Source: Dugong dugon (lineage: Eukaryota > Chordata > Mammalia > Sirenia > Dugongidae). From it: a stretch of 64,000 nt of DNA. Positions 23,596 to 35,800 of the stretch are shown here, piece by piece. Within the stretch, counting starts at the first letter, position 1; every line of letters begins with the position of its first letter. The position numbers and the translations under genes are program-made. Under the pieces are notes generated by a model. The model did not search any database, was not told where the DNA came from, and worked only from the letters and a program-made list of their open reading frames with translations. The stretch spans positions 101,453,234-101,517,233 of the forward strand of contig CM057462.1 of the NCBI GenBank assembly GCA_030035585.1. The letters are read 5' to 3'.

Positions 23596-24302
23596 CCTAT
23601 GTTATTGTTGTTGTTAGGTGCCATTTAGTTGGCTCCGACTCACAGTGACCCTATATACAGCAAAACGAAACACTGCCTGGTCCTGCGCTATCCTCACAAT
23701 TGTTTTTATGCTTAAGTCCATTGTTGCAGCCACTATGTCAATCCATCTGGTTGAGGGTCTTCCTCTTTTTCACTGACTTTCTACTCTACCAAGTATGATG
23801 TCCTTCTCCAGGGACTGATTCCTCCTGACAATATGTCCAAAGTATGTGAGACGTAGTATCGCCATCCTTGCTTCTAAGGAGCATTCTGGTTGTATTTCTT
23901 CCAAGATAGATTTGTTCCTTCTTTTGGCAGTCTATGGTACATTCAGTATTCTTCTCCAACATCACAATTCAAAGGTGTCAATTCTTCTCAGATCTTCTTT
24001 AGTCACCGTCCACTTTCACTTGTATAGGAGGCAATTGAAAACACCATGGCTTGGGTCGGGCACACCTTAGTCTTCAAGGTAACATCTTTGCTTTTCAGCA
24101 CTTTAACTAGGTCTTTTGCAGCAGATTTGCCCAATGCAATGTGTCTTTTGATTTCTTGACTGCTGCTTCCATGGGTGTTGATTGGGGATCCAAGTAAAAT
24201 GAAATCCTTGACAACTTCAATCTTTTCCCCTTTTATCGTGAGTTTGCTTATTGGTCCAGTTGTGACGATTTTTGTTTTCTTTATGTTGAGGTGTAATCCA
24301 TA

Positions 24303-24436
24303 CTAAAGGCCGTGGTCTTCGATCTTCATCGGTAAGTTCTTCAAGTCCTCTTCATTTTCAGCAAGCAAAGTTGTGTCATCTGCATAATGCAGGCTGTTAA
24401 TGAGTCTTCCTCTAATCCTGATGCCCTGTTCTTCTT
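24303..24436 (-). pseudogene. RTE ORF fragment with YADD catalytic box
   Basis: The frame reads RLINSLHYADDTTLLAENEE. YADD is the metal-binding motif C of the reverse transcriptase palm. The open frame seems to extend upstream past 24436 only because it runs on into LTR sequence, so the true RTE part is about 44 residues. Confidence 0.75.
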
Positions 24437-24819
24437 TGTGGGGATATATGCCATTTAAACATGGCTGCACTATTGACAACTGCAGCCCCCACAGGCCTCT
24501 ATGCTGTATACGACATGTTGGAGACTTGTCAGCGATGAGAAAGAGATTAGGCACAACTTGTTTTCCCAAACCTATTGTCCTGTTGCTGATTGGCTTGTTT
24601 ACCTGAATTCCTTCTCCCTTGCCCAAAACTTATTGTTACTCACCCAAAGCCCATTGTTGTTATTTGCTTCACTGCTTGCTGTATTGACTATAAAATAAAC
24701 TCCTGGGACTGAAGCGAGAGTTCAACTCCTCAGAGTGACCCTCCTGGCCCCACTTCTCTGTAAGAGTTGTGGCATTGGTTATTGTCTCTGCTGCCCCGAC
24801 AACCGTCGCCGCTGCGACA
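24437..24819 (+). mobile_element. solo LTR, probably class II (ERV2) by duplication length
   Basis: The 383-bp insert begins TGTGGGGATATATGCC and ends with 'ccgccgctgcgaca'-like text, i.e. TG...CA ends. It contains a TATAAAATAAA block about 120 bp before its end. A 6-bp duplication CTTCTT flanks it (24431-24436 and 24820-24825). Other RTE copies support the uninterrupted text 'gttcttcttcatatag'. A 6-bp duplication is usual for betaretrovirus-like elements. The family is not named. It is the youngest layer of this nest. Confidence 0.75.
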
Positions 24820-26426
24820 CTTCTTCATATAGTCTAGCTTCTTGGATTATTTGCTCAGCATACAGACTGAATAGGTATGGTGAAAGGATACAATCCTGAG
24901 GCACACCTTTCCTGACTTTAAACCATGCAGTATCCCCTTGTTCTGTTCAAACAATAGCTTCTTGATCTAGGTACAGGTTCCTCATGAGCACAATTACGTG
25001 TTTTGGAATTCCCATTCTTCACAATGTTATCCATAATTTGTTATGATGCACACAGTCAAATGTCTTTGCATTCCTATAGACCTGTTTAATCTTTGGCTGA
25101 AGGGTGAACCTCAGGAGTGACTTCAGTACTGATTTAAAAGGATGTCCAGGGACAATACTCTTCCGGTTTCTCCAGCCTCTGTCAGACCAGCAAGACTGTT
25201 TGTTTTTTTTTGTGTGTGTGATTTTGAATTTTTTCTACATTTTTATCCCACTGTATCTGGGACTCTCTATTGTGATCCCTGCCAGAGCAGTCTGTGGTGG
25301 TAACCAGGCACCATCTAATTGTTCTGGGCTCAGTCTGGTGGAGGTTGTAGTAGTTGTGGTCCATTAGTCCTTTGGACTAATCTTTCCCTTATATCTTTGG
25401 TGTTCTTCATTCTCCTTTGCTCCAGCTGGGATGGGACCAGTAGATGTATCTTAGACAGCTGCTCACAGGCTTTTAAGACCCCAGATGCTACTCATCACAG
25501 TCAGATGTAGAATATTTTCTTTATAGACTATTTTATGCCAGTTGAGCTAGATGTCCCTCGAGACCACGGTTCCCAGCCCTCAGCCCAGTAGCTCAGTCTC
25601 TCAGGATGTTTGGATGCTTCTGTGAAGCTCTCATGACTTTTCCCTGGTCAAGTTGTGCTAACTTTTCCAGTATTATGTACTGTCTTACCCTTCACAAAAG
25701 TTACCACTTATCTACTATCTAGTTAGTGTTTTTCCCTCCCTGCCTCTCCCCTCCTTTGTAATCAACAAAGATTGTTTCTTTCTGTGTGGAAGTCTTTTCA
25801 TGTATTTTTATAATAGTTGTCTCATACAGTATTTGTCCTTTATTGATTGACTTATTTCACTCAGCATAATGCCTCCCAGATTCATCCATGTTGTGAGATG
25901 TTTCACAGATTCATCATTGTTCTTTATTGTTTCATAGTATTCCATTGTGTGTATGTACCATAGTTTGTTGATGGGCCCTTAGGTTGTTTCCATCTTTTTG
26001 CTATTGTGAATAATGCTGCAGTGAACATGGGTGTGCATATGTCTATTCGTGTGATGGCTCTTATTTTTCTAGGATATATTCCTAGGAGTGGGACTGCTGG
26101 ATCATATGGTATTTCTATTTCTAGATTTTAAGGCAGCACCATATTGTTTTCCAAAATGGTCATACCATTTTGCTTTCCCATCAGCAGTGCATAAAAGTTC
26201 CAATCTCCCTGCAACCTCTCCAACATTTGTTATTTTCTGTTTTTTGATCAGTGCCAGTAATGTTGGGGTAAGATGGTATCTCATAGTAATTTCGATTTAT
26301 ATTTCTCTAATGGCTAGTTATCGCGAGCATTTCCTCATGTGTCTGTTAGCTGCCTGAATGTCTTCTTTGATGAAGTTTCTGTTCATATCCTTTGCCCATT
26401 TTTTAATTGGATTATTTGTTTCCAGT

Positions 26427-27059
26427 CCAACCCTTAACCTATTCATGAATTGCCAATCTAACATAACCCATATGTTCCAAACAAAAAAGAAGTCCTCTTT
26501 AAACGTTTCCAATCTCACTACTTCAGTGAAAGTCCTTTTGATTTTCAAAGCTCTGATAGTGTGTGTTTGTTTTTTTAACATAAAAGTAAAAAAATCTACC
26601 TTGCTGTAATTTATGGAATACAGATGACCCTTGGTCTACCCTCCAGGATCACACATAAACAAGTGAAAGTCTTATGCATATAATACTCTCTTGATATTTG
26701 AAAGCAGCTCTCATTCACAAAACTAAATAGAAAAAAACAAACAAAACAAATCATACTAAAGAAACCCCCCCCTTCATCTATCAAGATTACTCCTAGCTCT
26801 TTCAGTCTTCCCTTCAAACTCCAGTAACTATCATTTTCACTCTTAGCTCATGACTTTGATTTGTAATTCACTAAGAAAATAGAAGAGATCAGATGAGAAA
26901 CATCACACATTCTGACCATCACATATACATGTTTATCAGCATTTATATTTCTATATTCATATAGTGAAAATGTTAATATTCAATTAAAGATGACAAATTA
27001 AGATTGTTATAAAACAAGAGAGATACCATGTTCATAGATAGATGACTTAATATTGAAAG
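26427..27059. other. unassigned sequence
   Basis: No gene or repeat was recognised after the L1 truncation point. Confidence 0.35.
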
Positions 27060-27556
27060 TGTTAGGACAGCAGCCCTCACGTGACCTTCTCTCCTCCCAG
27101 ATGCTCAATCAGAGTTCTGGGACTGAAATAACTTCATACAAGGAGTTAGCACAGTTTGTACTGGGCATTCTGCCTTGTTAGGTGATACCTCCCTGCTATG
27201 GGCCTAATAAGTTCATTTTGTTCTGCTTATGCTTGTGTGTTACATGACACTTAGACAATCTTACTGCTGTATCTGTTCCCAGTGGGAAGGGAATGGGGTC
27301 CTTCATCTGTAGCATGAGAAGGATGTGTGAAGTCTACTATCCAGCACCAGTTGGGAGTAGTGACCTACTGGCCATGGGGGACCAACGCCCACTGTTGAAG
27401 CTGATCTTATTCTATTTCTCTTTTCTGTAAATAAATGCTGTTCTATCCAGTGCCTTTTATTGGTGACCCAATACTTGCAAGCAATGGAGTGGGTTGCATT
27501 ATTATGCTTCTTGCTAAATTCATTGAGGTGGAACTCCTCTGCTGGAGGAGGTAACA
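27060..27556 (+). mobile_element. possible LTR or unclassified repeat
   Basis: The stretch starts TGTTAGGACAGC, ends GGAGGTAACA and contains an AATAAA-like signal ('gtaaataaatgctgttc') about 120 bp before the end, which together suggest a solo LTR. No flanking duplication was found, so the class and limits are uncertain. Confidence 0.35.
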
Positions 27557-27754
27557 TGCTCCAATAGAATGCATGTCAGATCTTCCCATTTTATCAATAA
27601 ATTACTGCTATTTTTTATGAAGGAAATTTTCAAAGCTTTCACATGTATAATACATGGAAGAACAAAAGTCTAGAGCTAAATCAACCTAAAAAAATGCAGG
27701 AGGTAGTTGCTCTACTACAGTAAAGATAAGCTATGAATGCATTTTAATAAAAAT

Positions 27755-28460
27755 AATATGGCAAAAGTACAGGGAGAGACCATTATAATAATGGAACAGA
27801 GTCAATTGCTCAGAATAAGGTAGTAACCTATAGATCAACAGAAAAGAATAAACTGCTTTTTAGATGATATTGGGGAAACTGGCTGGCCATATGAATAAAA
27901 ATACAGTTGGATACCTCACCTTATGCTATATAAAAGATCCTAGTGAATTTAAACACTAAATATTATATATAAAACTATGACTCTAATGGAATAAAATATA
28001 GCAGAGTGTATTTTTGATCTAAGAATGAAAAATACAAAATCTAAAATAAGAAATCACGGTAAAGTATAAAACATTTTTGTTCAACAACAACAAAAAATTA
28101 AGCAAAATTAATAGATGACAGAGAGAAATTATTTTAACTTTAAAACAAGGCATTAATGTACAAAGAATATCATAAGATCATCAATTAAAAATACTAAAAT
28201 TAAAAAAGAGAAATAGATATACGTATTAAAATGTAATCCACAAAATAGGAAACCTGAATAACTGACACTATTTACAAGTATATGCTGAAATTCACTGGTG
28301 ACCAGATATATCCAAATTAAAAAAACAAAAACAGAGCCATCTTATGTTCATAAGATAGGCAAAATTTACAAAGTTATATAATACTAAGATTTGGCAAGGA
28401 TGTCGGGGAGTAGAAACCTTTAAGCACTGGCATTTTTATAAATTCAAAACTCACATACTT
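27755..28460 (+). mobile_element. old L1 or HAL1 ORF2 fragment
   Basis: 'taatggaacagagtcaattg', 'aaactggctggccatatg', 'ttggatacctcacctta' and 'tttggcaaggatgtcgggg' follow the order of the late ORF2 region of old mammalian L1 (L1M/HAL1). It is very diverged, with broken frames, and is much older than the L1s at 10 kb and 31 kb. Confidence 0.6.
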
Positions 28461-29679
28461 TAGAAGAATACATTCATCTTCGTGAATCTATATCACATGC
28501 ATTAGAATGAATGTCTTAAGGTAGGGAAAGGAAAGGGGATTGAGAATAAAGGATGAAATGGAAAAGTAAAATGAAAGAGACCATACAGGGACCAAAGACA
28601 GTGTGCTGTGAACTGAAAAGCAGTACTATCTCAATATTCTGCATTGGGGTTCAAAAAATTAAATATTCTTTTTAAAAAATAGTGAAACAATTTAACTATG
28701 TTTGAATTAAACTTGAATTAATCCAAAAAGATTCAATTATAAAATGCACGTGAAATTAGGACTTTAGAAATAAAACATGCCAAGAATTTGCAGTGGGGTG
28801 GGGAAAGTCTACTACTTCCTGACCAGGAAGAAACAAATTTATTTAGAATTCAGAAATATATTTTATAAAACCAATGCATTCCATTAGAAACTTAATATAA
28901 AGACTTGATGAGAAAGGAAGAAAATTGCTTCAATATATTTTGGTTGTCTGACTTAGTCATCTGTGAGTCTAATCCTAGTCATGTGTAAGTAAATGCTGCT
29001 GACAGAGTTCTTGGAAGGGAAATTGTGATACATTCAAACTCTGATCATAGAAAGACGTGGTCCTTGATTTCAAGGAGTGAATGATCGTACACACAAGGTA
29101 AGAAATAGATCATAAAATTAATAAGGAAGCTAGGAAAGTAAGAAGATTGCCAACCAGAAACCAGCGCGAACAGTTTAGACCAGGCCCAGGTGCTTCCACC
29201 TATAAACCTTACTTAACTGGTATTTTCCAACCCTACATTCTCTTGAGACTTCATCAGAGTAAAGCCAAGAGCCCTTACACCTATTAAAAATGAAAGAAAG
29301 CACATGCGGCCCAATCACAATTTTGCCCTAGTTTCAAAAGTACCTGCCTTTGATGCAATGACAACTTTCAGAACCTATTTCTTCTTTCCCAGCTAACTTC
29401 CTCAAAGTCTATTACAAAAGAAAACTGCTATTGTCCTCAAATTTAAGTCTTCGGTATTTTCCTTTTGAGTGCCAGGCTTCCCTGATACAGCCATTTGGGT
29501 TACTCCCAAATAAAATATTTGTTAAAATTTTTATAACTCAACTCTAGAATCTGTCATTTAACAAGATATGAAATCACTTGTGTTGACTAAACAGGAATGA
29601 AAAAAAAAAGGAACAAGAAAGCTAGTTTCCAGGAATATTCAAGATTTGTGATAATTATGAAAAAAAGTCAGCTATGAGA
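28461..29679. other. unassigned sequence
   Basis: No gene or repeat was recognised up to the left edge of the retrovirus fossil. Confidence 0.35.
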
Positions 29680-29902
29680 TGTCCTAGAGCAAAATCACAA
29701 AGCCTGGTTAAAATTGTAAGTAAAGAATTGTATTGAGGGAATAGAGACAGCTGCAGGACAAAAAACACTGCAGTGGGGAAATGTGGAGTTCCAGTAAGTG
29801 GAACACATGAATCCCCATTGGAATGTTCTTTTGTGCTGCAGCTGTCTCTATTCCCTCAATAAGACTTTTAATAACCAGGCTTAGTGATTTTGCTTTACGA
29901 CA
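29680..29902. repeat. head-to-head inverted LTR ends (5' edge of the retrovirus)
   Basis: The right arm (about 29833-29902) is normal-orientation R-U5. The left arm (about 29680-29765) is the same segment reversed and complemented. Shared blocks include 'gagggaatagagacagctgc' (left) against 'gcagctgtctctattccctc' (right). The left arm stops exactly where the LTR end would lie (TGTCCTAG). The outermost base pairs of the fossil are therefore a U5 end on both sides. Confidence 0.75.
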
Positions 29903-31620
29903 TTACTTGGTGCAGGTATGTGGGACTTTGAAGATGTCCCGCCTTCTACAACTCTGGGGACATTGAGAATGTGGGCCTGGCCAGCAGAGCTTTTTGGTTC
30001 ACTGCTTCTCCAGATTCTCAGAGGTCATCTAGGGTGAAGTCTCTGAAACCTAAGCTCCTCCTGCATTGCACAGAGCTCTGTGGCTTTGATTGAGGATCTG
30101 TATTTCCTTTCATTTTTGGTTCACTCTCCGAATGTTCTGACAAGTTCTTTGCCAAATTCAGTATGGTGAAGTGTTCTACGATATCCCCGGGAGATCAAGT
30201 TTCCACAGCTCATTAAGTTTAAGCTCATTTTCTCTTTCCTAGTGTATTTTCAAGTTACAGCATGTATTCAAGTTTCAGATTTCAGTGCGCATTCAGTTTT
30301 TTTTCCCCTGCTTGCAAGTTCAGGTTAAAGTTTGTTTGACCTAGGTCTGGCGCATGTTTGAGGTCGCTCCTTGCAATTTGTCACTGTGAAGGTTACTTTA
30401 AGGGGTGAGAGACTGAAAGTAATGCTTCTTGCAACTGCTTTTTGTTTTTCTTTGTACACATTTGTTCTTTATTTTATAATTTTTTCAGGGTAACTGACCT
30501 CACATACAGATAAATTAGTTTTTCTGTTTTGTTTTAACTTGCTTCTAGTCTAAAAAAATGTCTCTGAGTATCTATCTTGTATCAAATTAAAAGCCATAGC
30601 TAATAATTACCTTTTGTTTTATTTCATAAAACTGTTTTTGCCTGCCTTATAATCTAATCTTTTTTTTTTTGGCACCTACTCTAAGAAACGTCAAGATAAA
30701 TTAGTCTATTTGAAAAGTGCACTGACCGCTTCTGTGTTACCAGGCAACCAGGCTGAACTCATACTACTTGGATTTGAAAAGGTGGAGGCATAGCTCTACA
30801 AATGATTGAGCACTTTGCCAGCTTTGTCTAAATCTTCTAACTTTCAGAAATGAAAACAGGTTTTTAGATATCATTACACAAGTGGTCATAATTTTTATAA
30901 CATCTGACACCAAGATAAAGAAAATTTTTGAGTCTGAAGTAACCATTATTGAGACCTTTGGCCAAGCCAAACTATAGACAAATCCCTCCAAAAACTCAAC
31001 AAACTCCTTTTATATTAATGATGTAATATATTAACGTACACCATTATAAACTTCTGACTCCAAGACTTGAAGAAAATTGGTGCAATTAAGGCCTTTTTTA
31101 ATTTTTTTTAAGAAGTGCATAGAAACTAGAACATAGGCTACAGCTAACAGTCTGACCATTCAATCTGGCCACTAATGACCCTCAGACTAACATACAAAGA
31201 AAACCCTTAAAAGGATAAGACATCCAGATAAAATCAGTCCTGCTCCTGATAAGTTTTTGTTATTCATGTATTCATGTAGATATTTACCAAAAAGAGCCAT
31301 TCCAAATAAAAACCTTTTTTAAACAAAAGAATTAATAAAAATTTAAACAGAGACTGTTTAGATGAGCTTTATTTCAACCGTGATTATGTTTTATAATATA
31401 CAAATTTCAATTAATTTCCAGAATTTTTCGAGTAACATACTGATATTAAATTCAATTGGTGGATGTTCATTATAATCAAAGTGTATAGGCTCTTACTTTT
31501 TACGTCAGAGGAAAAAATATATTCATTTCTACAAGAAGTTTAAAAAGTTTATTAAAAACAAAATTTATTTGGTATGGTTAAAGTTCTTATTCACTACAGC
31601 TAAAAGTTTAATGAGTTGAT
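29903..31620 (+). pseudogene. retroviral leader and internal sequence, decayed
   Basis: The sequence directly after the U5 end should hold the primer-binding site. 'tggtgcaggtatgtggg' follows within a few bases, but the tRNA could not be assigned. The remaining sequence has no open frame of note and no gag or protease motif that I can recognise. It is placed in the element by its position between the LTR ends. Confidence 0.45.
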
Positions 31621-31639
31621 TTATAAGAATTTTTTTTTG

Positions 31640-32000
31640 TTCTTTTTATTGTACTTCAGGTGAAGGCTTACAGAACAAATAGTTTCTCATGAAACAGTAG
31701 TACACATGTTGTTTTATGACATTGGTTAACAACCCCACAACATATCAACCTTCTAAATTCTCTACCTTTCTTTTTGGTGAAAATACACATATCCAAAGAT
31801 ACACCATTTCAAAAATTTCTACATGCACAGTTCAGTGACATTGACTACGCTCTTCCAATTGTGCTGTTATTCTCACTTAAGATGAAGGCTTACAGAACAA
31901 AATAGTTTCTCATTTAACAGTTACTACAAATGTTGCCCTATGACAATGGTTAACAATCTCACAACACATCAACAATATCCTTACTCAACCTTGGGTTCCC
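31640..32000 (-). repeat. doubled 3' terminal unit of the full-length L1
   Basis: Two versions of the L1 end are present in tandem. One is at about 31645-31755 ('tagtttctcatgaaacag') and the other at about 31875-31975 ('tagtttctcatttaacag'). They are separated by about 115 bp containing 'ttttggtgaaaatacacat' and 'tcagtgacattgactac'. The same order is found in the inner L1 at 11389-11690. Confidence 0.85.
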
Positions 32001-32802
32001 TATCACCAGCTTCCTTGTCCCCTTCTGCCTTCTGGCCCTTGTCACTGGACTCCTGTACCTTGTTAGCCTCATTTGGTTTTACGGGGCTGTCCACTCCCAG
32101 GCTGAACAGTGAACCCTGGAGATAACTTCACCACTGAGCTAAAAGGGTGTCTGGGGACCATACTCTTGGGGTTTCTCCAGTCTCCTTTAGGCCAGTAAAT
32201 CTGGGCTTTTTTTTTGTGAGTTAGAGTTATACTCTACATCCTTATCAAGCTCTGTCCAGAACCCTCTGTTGTGATCCTGGTCACAGCAGTCAGTGGTGGT
32301 AGCCGGGCACCATCTAGCTGTACTGGACTCAGTCCGGTGGAGGCCTTGGTAGCTGTGGACAATTAGTCCTTCAGACTAATCTTTTCTTTGTATCCTGTTC
32401 TCTTCATTCTCCCTTGCTCCCGAAGGGATGAGACCAGTGGAGTATCTTAGATGGCCGCTCACAGGCTTTTAAGACCCCTGACACTACTCACCAAGGTAGA
32501 ATGTAGAGCATTGTCTTTATAAGCTGTGTCATGCCAATTGAGCTAGATGTTGCCCGAGACCATGGTCCCCAGAGCCCTCCGCCTAGCAATTCAGTCCCTC
32601 AGGGAGTTTGGATGTGTCTATGGGGCTTCCATGACCTTTCCTTGAACAAGTTGTGCTAGTTTCTCCTGTATTGTGTATTGTCTCACCCTTCACCCAAGAT
32701 ACCACTTATCTATTGCCTGTTTAGTATTTCCCCCAAAACCCTCCCATCCCTGGTAACCAATAAAGACTGTTACATTTTGTGTGTGAACTTTTTCATGGGT
32801 TT

Positions 32803-35800
32803 TTACAATAGAGGTCTCATACAATATTTGTCCTTTTGCGATTGACTTATTTCACTCAGCATAATGTACTCCAGTTTCATCCGTGTTATGAGATGCTTCA
32901 CAGATTCATTGTTGTTCTTTCTCATTGCATAGTACTCCATTGTGTGTATGTCCCATAGTTTGTTTATCCATTCATCTGTTGATGGACATCGAGGTTGTTT
33001 CCACCGTTTTGTTATTGTAAACAATGCTGCCATGAACATAGGTGTGCATATGTCTATTTGAGTGACGACTCTTATTTCTGTAGGATATATTCCTAGGAGT
33101 GGGATTGATGGATCGAATAGTATGTCTATTTCTAGCTTTCTGAGGAAGCGCCATATCATTTTCCAAAATGGTTGCATCATTTTGCATTCCCACCAGCAGT
33201 GCATAAGTGTTCCGATCTCCCCGCAGCCCCTCCAACATTTGTTATTTCCAGTGTTTTTGATTCGTGCCAGTAATGCCGGTGTGAGATGGTATATCATTGT
33301 GGTTTTAATTTTCATTTCTCTAATGGCTAGTGATTGCAAGCATTTCCTCATGTGTCTGTTGGCCATTTACATGTCTTCTTTGGTGAACTGTCTGTTCATT
33401 TCCTTTGCCCATTTTTTAATAGGATTATTTGTCTTTTTGTTATAGAGGTGTTGGATTTTCTTGTAGACTATGGAGATTAGACCTTTGTCTGACTCGTACT
33501 CTCCAAAAATTTTTTCCCAGTCTGTAGGTTCTCTTTTTACTCTTTTGGTGAAGTCTTTTGAAGAGCATAGGTGTTTGATTTTTAGAAGATCCCAATTATC
33601 TAGCTTATCTATTGGGGTTTGTGCATTGATGGTTATGGTTTCTATCCTGTTAATGCCATGTATTAAGGCCCGAAGTGTTGGTCCTATTTTTTCTTCTATG
33701 AACTTTATACTTTTAGGCTTTATATTCAGGTCTTTGATCCATTTTGAAGTAGTTTTTGTATACAGTGTGAGGTATGGGTCCTGTTTCATTTTTTTGCAGA
33801 GGAATATCCAGTTTTGCTAGCACCATTTGTTAAAAAGACTGTCTTTCCCACATTTGATGGACTTTGGGCCCTCGTCAAAGATCAGGTGACCGTAGGTGGA
33901 TGGATTTACATCTGGGTTCTCAATTCTGTTCCATTGGTCAATGTATCTGTCATTGTACCAGTACCAGGCTGTTTTGACTACTGTAGCTGTAGAGTAGGTT
34001 CTGAAGTCAGGTAGTGTGAGTCCTCCAACTTTATTCTTCTTCTTCAGTAGTGCTTTACTTATTCGGGGCTTCTTCCCTTTCCATAGAAAGTTAATGATTA
34101 CTTTTTCCATCTCTTTGAAGAATGTTGTTGGTATTTGGATTGGGATTGCATTGTATTTGTAAATTGCTTTGGGTAGAATTGTCATTTTCACAATGTTGAG
34201 TCTATCTATCCATGAGCATGGTCTGTTTTTCCATTTATGTAGATCCCTTTGGGTTTCATGCAGTAGTGTTTTGTAGTTTTCTTTGTATAGGTCTTTTACA
34301 TCCCTGGTCAGATTTATTCCTAAGTATTTTATCTTTTGGGGGCTATTGAAAATGGTATTGTTTTCCTGACTTCCTTTTCATCATTCTCCTTATTGGTGTA
34401 TAGGAATCCAACTGATTTTTGAATGTTTATCTTGTATCCTCCTACTCTGCTGAATCTTTCTATTAGTTCCAGTAGATTTCTCATGGAGTCTTTAGGGTTT
34501 TCTGTGTATAGTATCATATCATCTGCAAACAGGGACAGTTTAACTTCTTCATTACCAATTTCGATGCACTTTATTTCTTTCTCTTGCCTTATTGCTCTAG
34601 CTAGAACTTCCAGCACAATGTTAAATAGGAGTGGTGATAAAGGGCATCCTTGTCTTGTTCCTGTTTTCAAGGGGAATGTTTTCAGCCTCGTTCCATTAAG
34701 AATGATGTTGGCCATTGGTTTTGCATAGATGCCCTTTATTATGTTGAAAAATTTCCCTTCTATACCTATTTTGTTGAGAGTTTTTATCAGGAATGGGTGT
34801 TGGACTTTGTCAAATGCCTTTTCTGAGTCAATTGAGATGATCATGTGATTCTTTTCTTTCCTTTTATTTATGTGGTGGATTACATTGTTTGATTTTCTAA
34901 TGTTGAACCATCCTTGCACACCTGGTATGAATCCTACTTGGTTGTGGTGTATTATTTTTTTGATATTATGCTGTCTATTGGCTAGAATTTTGTTAAGAAT
35001 TTTTGCATTTATATTCATGAGAGATATTGGTCTGTAATTTTCTTTTTTTGTGATATCTTTGCCTGGTTTTGGTATCAGCATTATGCTGGCTTTATAGAAT
35101 GAATTTGGAAGTGTTGCTTCCTCTTCTGTGCTCTGAAATAGCTTGAGTAGTACTGGTACAAGCTCTTCTGTATATGTTTTGTAGAATTCTCCAGTGAAGC
35201 CATCTGGGCCAGGGCTTTTTTTGTTTGGGAGTATTTTTTTATTACCTTTTCAATCTCTTCTCTTGTTATGGGTCTGTTCAGATTTTCAACATCACTTTGT
35301 TGTAGTTTTGGTGGGCCGTGTGTTTACAGAAACTTATCCATCTCCTCTAGGTTTTCAAATTTGTTGGAGTATAGTTTTTCATAGTATTCTGTTATAATCC
35401 TTTTTATTTCAGTTGGGTCTGTTGTAATGTCCCCCATTTCATTTCTTATTTGGGTTATTTGTGGCCGCTCCTGTTTTTCTTTTGTCAGTCTGGCCAGTGG
35501 CTTGTCGATTTTGTTGATTCTTTCAAAGAACCAACTTTGGGTTTTGTAGATTCTTTCTATTGTTTTTCTGTTCTCTATTTCATTTATTTCTGCTCTGATC
35601 TTTACTATTTCCTTTTTTCCAGTGGCTGTGGGTTTTTTTTGTTTTTTGTTTTTTTTTGCTGTTCTCTATTTGTTTGAACTCTGTAGTTAATGTTTTGATT
35701 TTGTCCCTTTCTTCTTTTTTGATGTGTGCATCTATTGCTATAAATTGTCTTCTGAGGACTACCTTTGCTGTGTCCCAGAAGTTTTGGTATGAGGTGTTTT

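Larger units (their letters stand above)
23601..25070 (-). mobile_element. RTE (BovB-like) LINE, 5'-truncated, split by a solo LTR
   Basis: On the minus strand the element runs from mid-RT ('tttgcatt' end near 25070) through the YADD box (24375-24386) to the tail 'ttgttgttgttaggtgcc'. A likely target-site duplication TTCCTAT lies at 23594-23600 and 25071-25077. RTE text is interrupted at 24436 and resumes at 24826 in phase with other copies. The RTE landed directly at the head of the AfroSINE. Confidence 0.88.
23155..26426 (-). mobile_element. L1 3' half, split by nested insertions
   Basis: The minus-strand L1 occupies 23155-23436 (3' terminus) and 25078-26426 (3' UTR and ORF2 C-terminus, e.g. 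'tgcatataagttcc'-type text near 26190 and 'catttcctcatgtgtctgtt'). The 1.64 kb between them is an AfroSINE followed by an RTE with a solo LTR. The L1 text reconnects at 'ccctat'/'agacctgtttaatc'. It is 5'-truncated at 26426, within late ORF2. The frames are broken throughout. Confidence 0.85.

Noticed and set aside
24501-24698. Plus-strand frames across the LTR at 24.4-24.8 kb
   Set aside because: They cross the LTR boundaries and have no recognisable retroviral or host motif.
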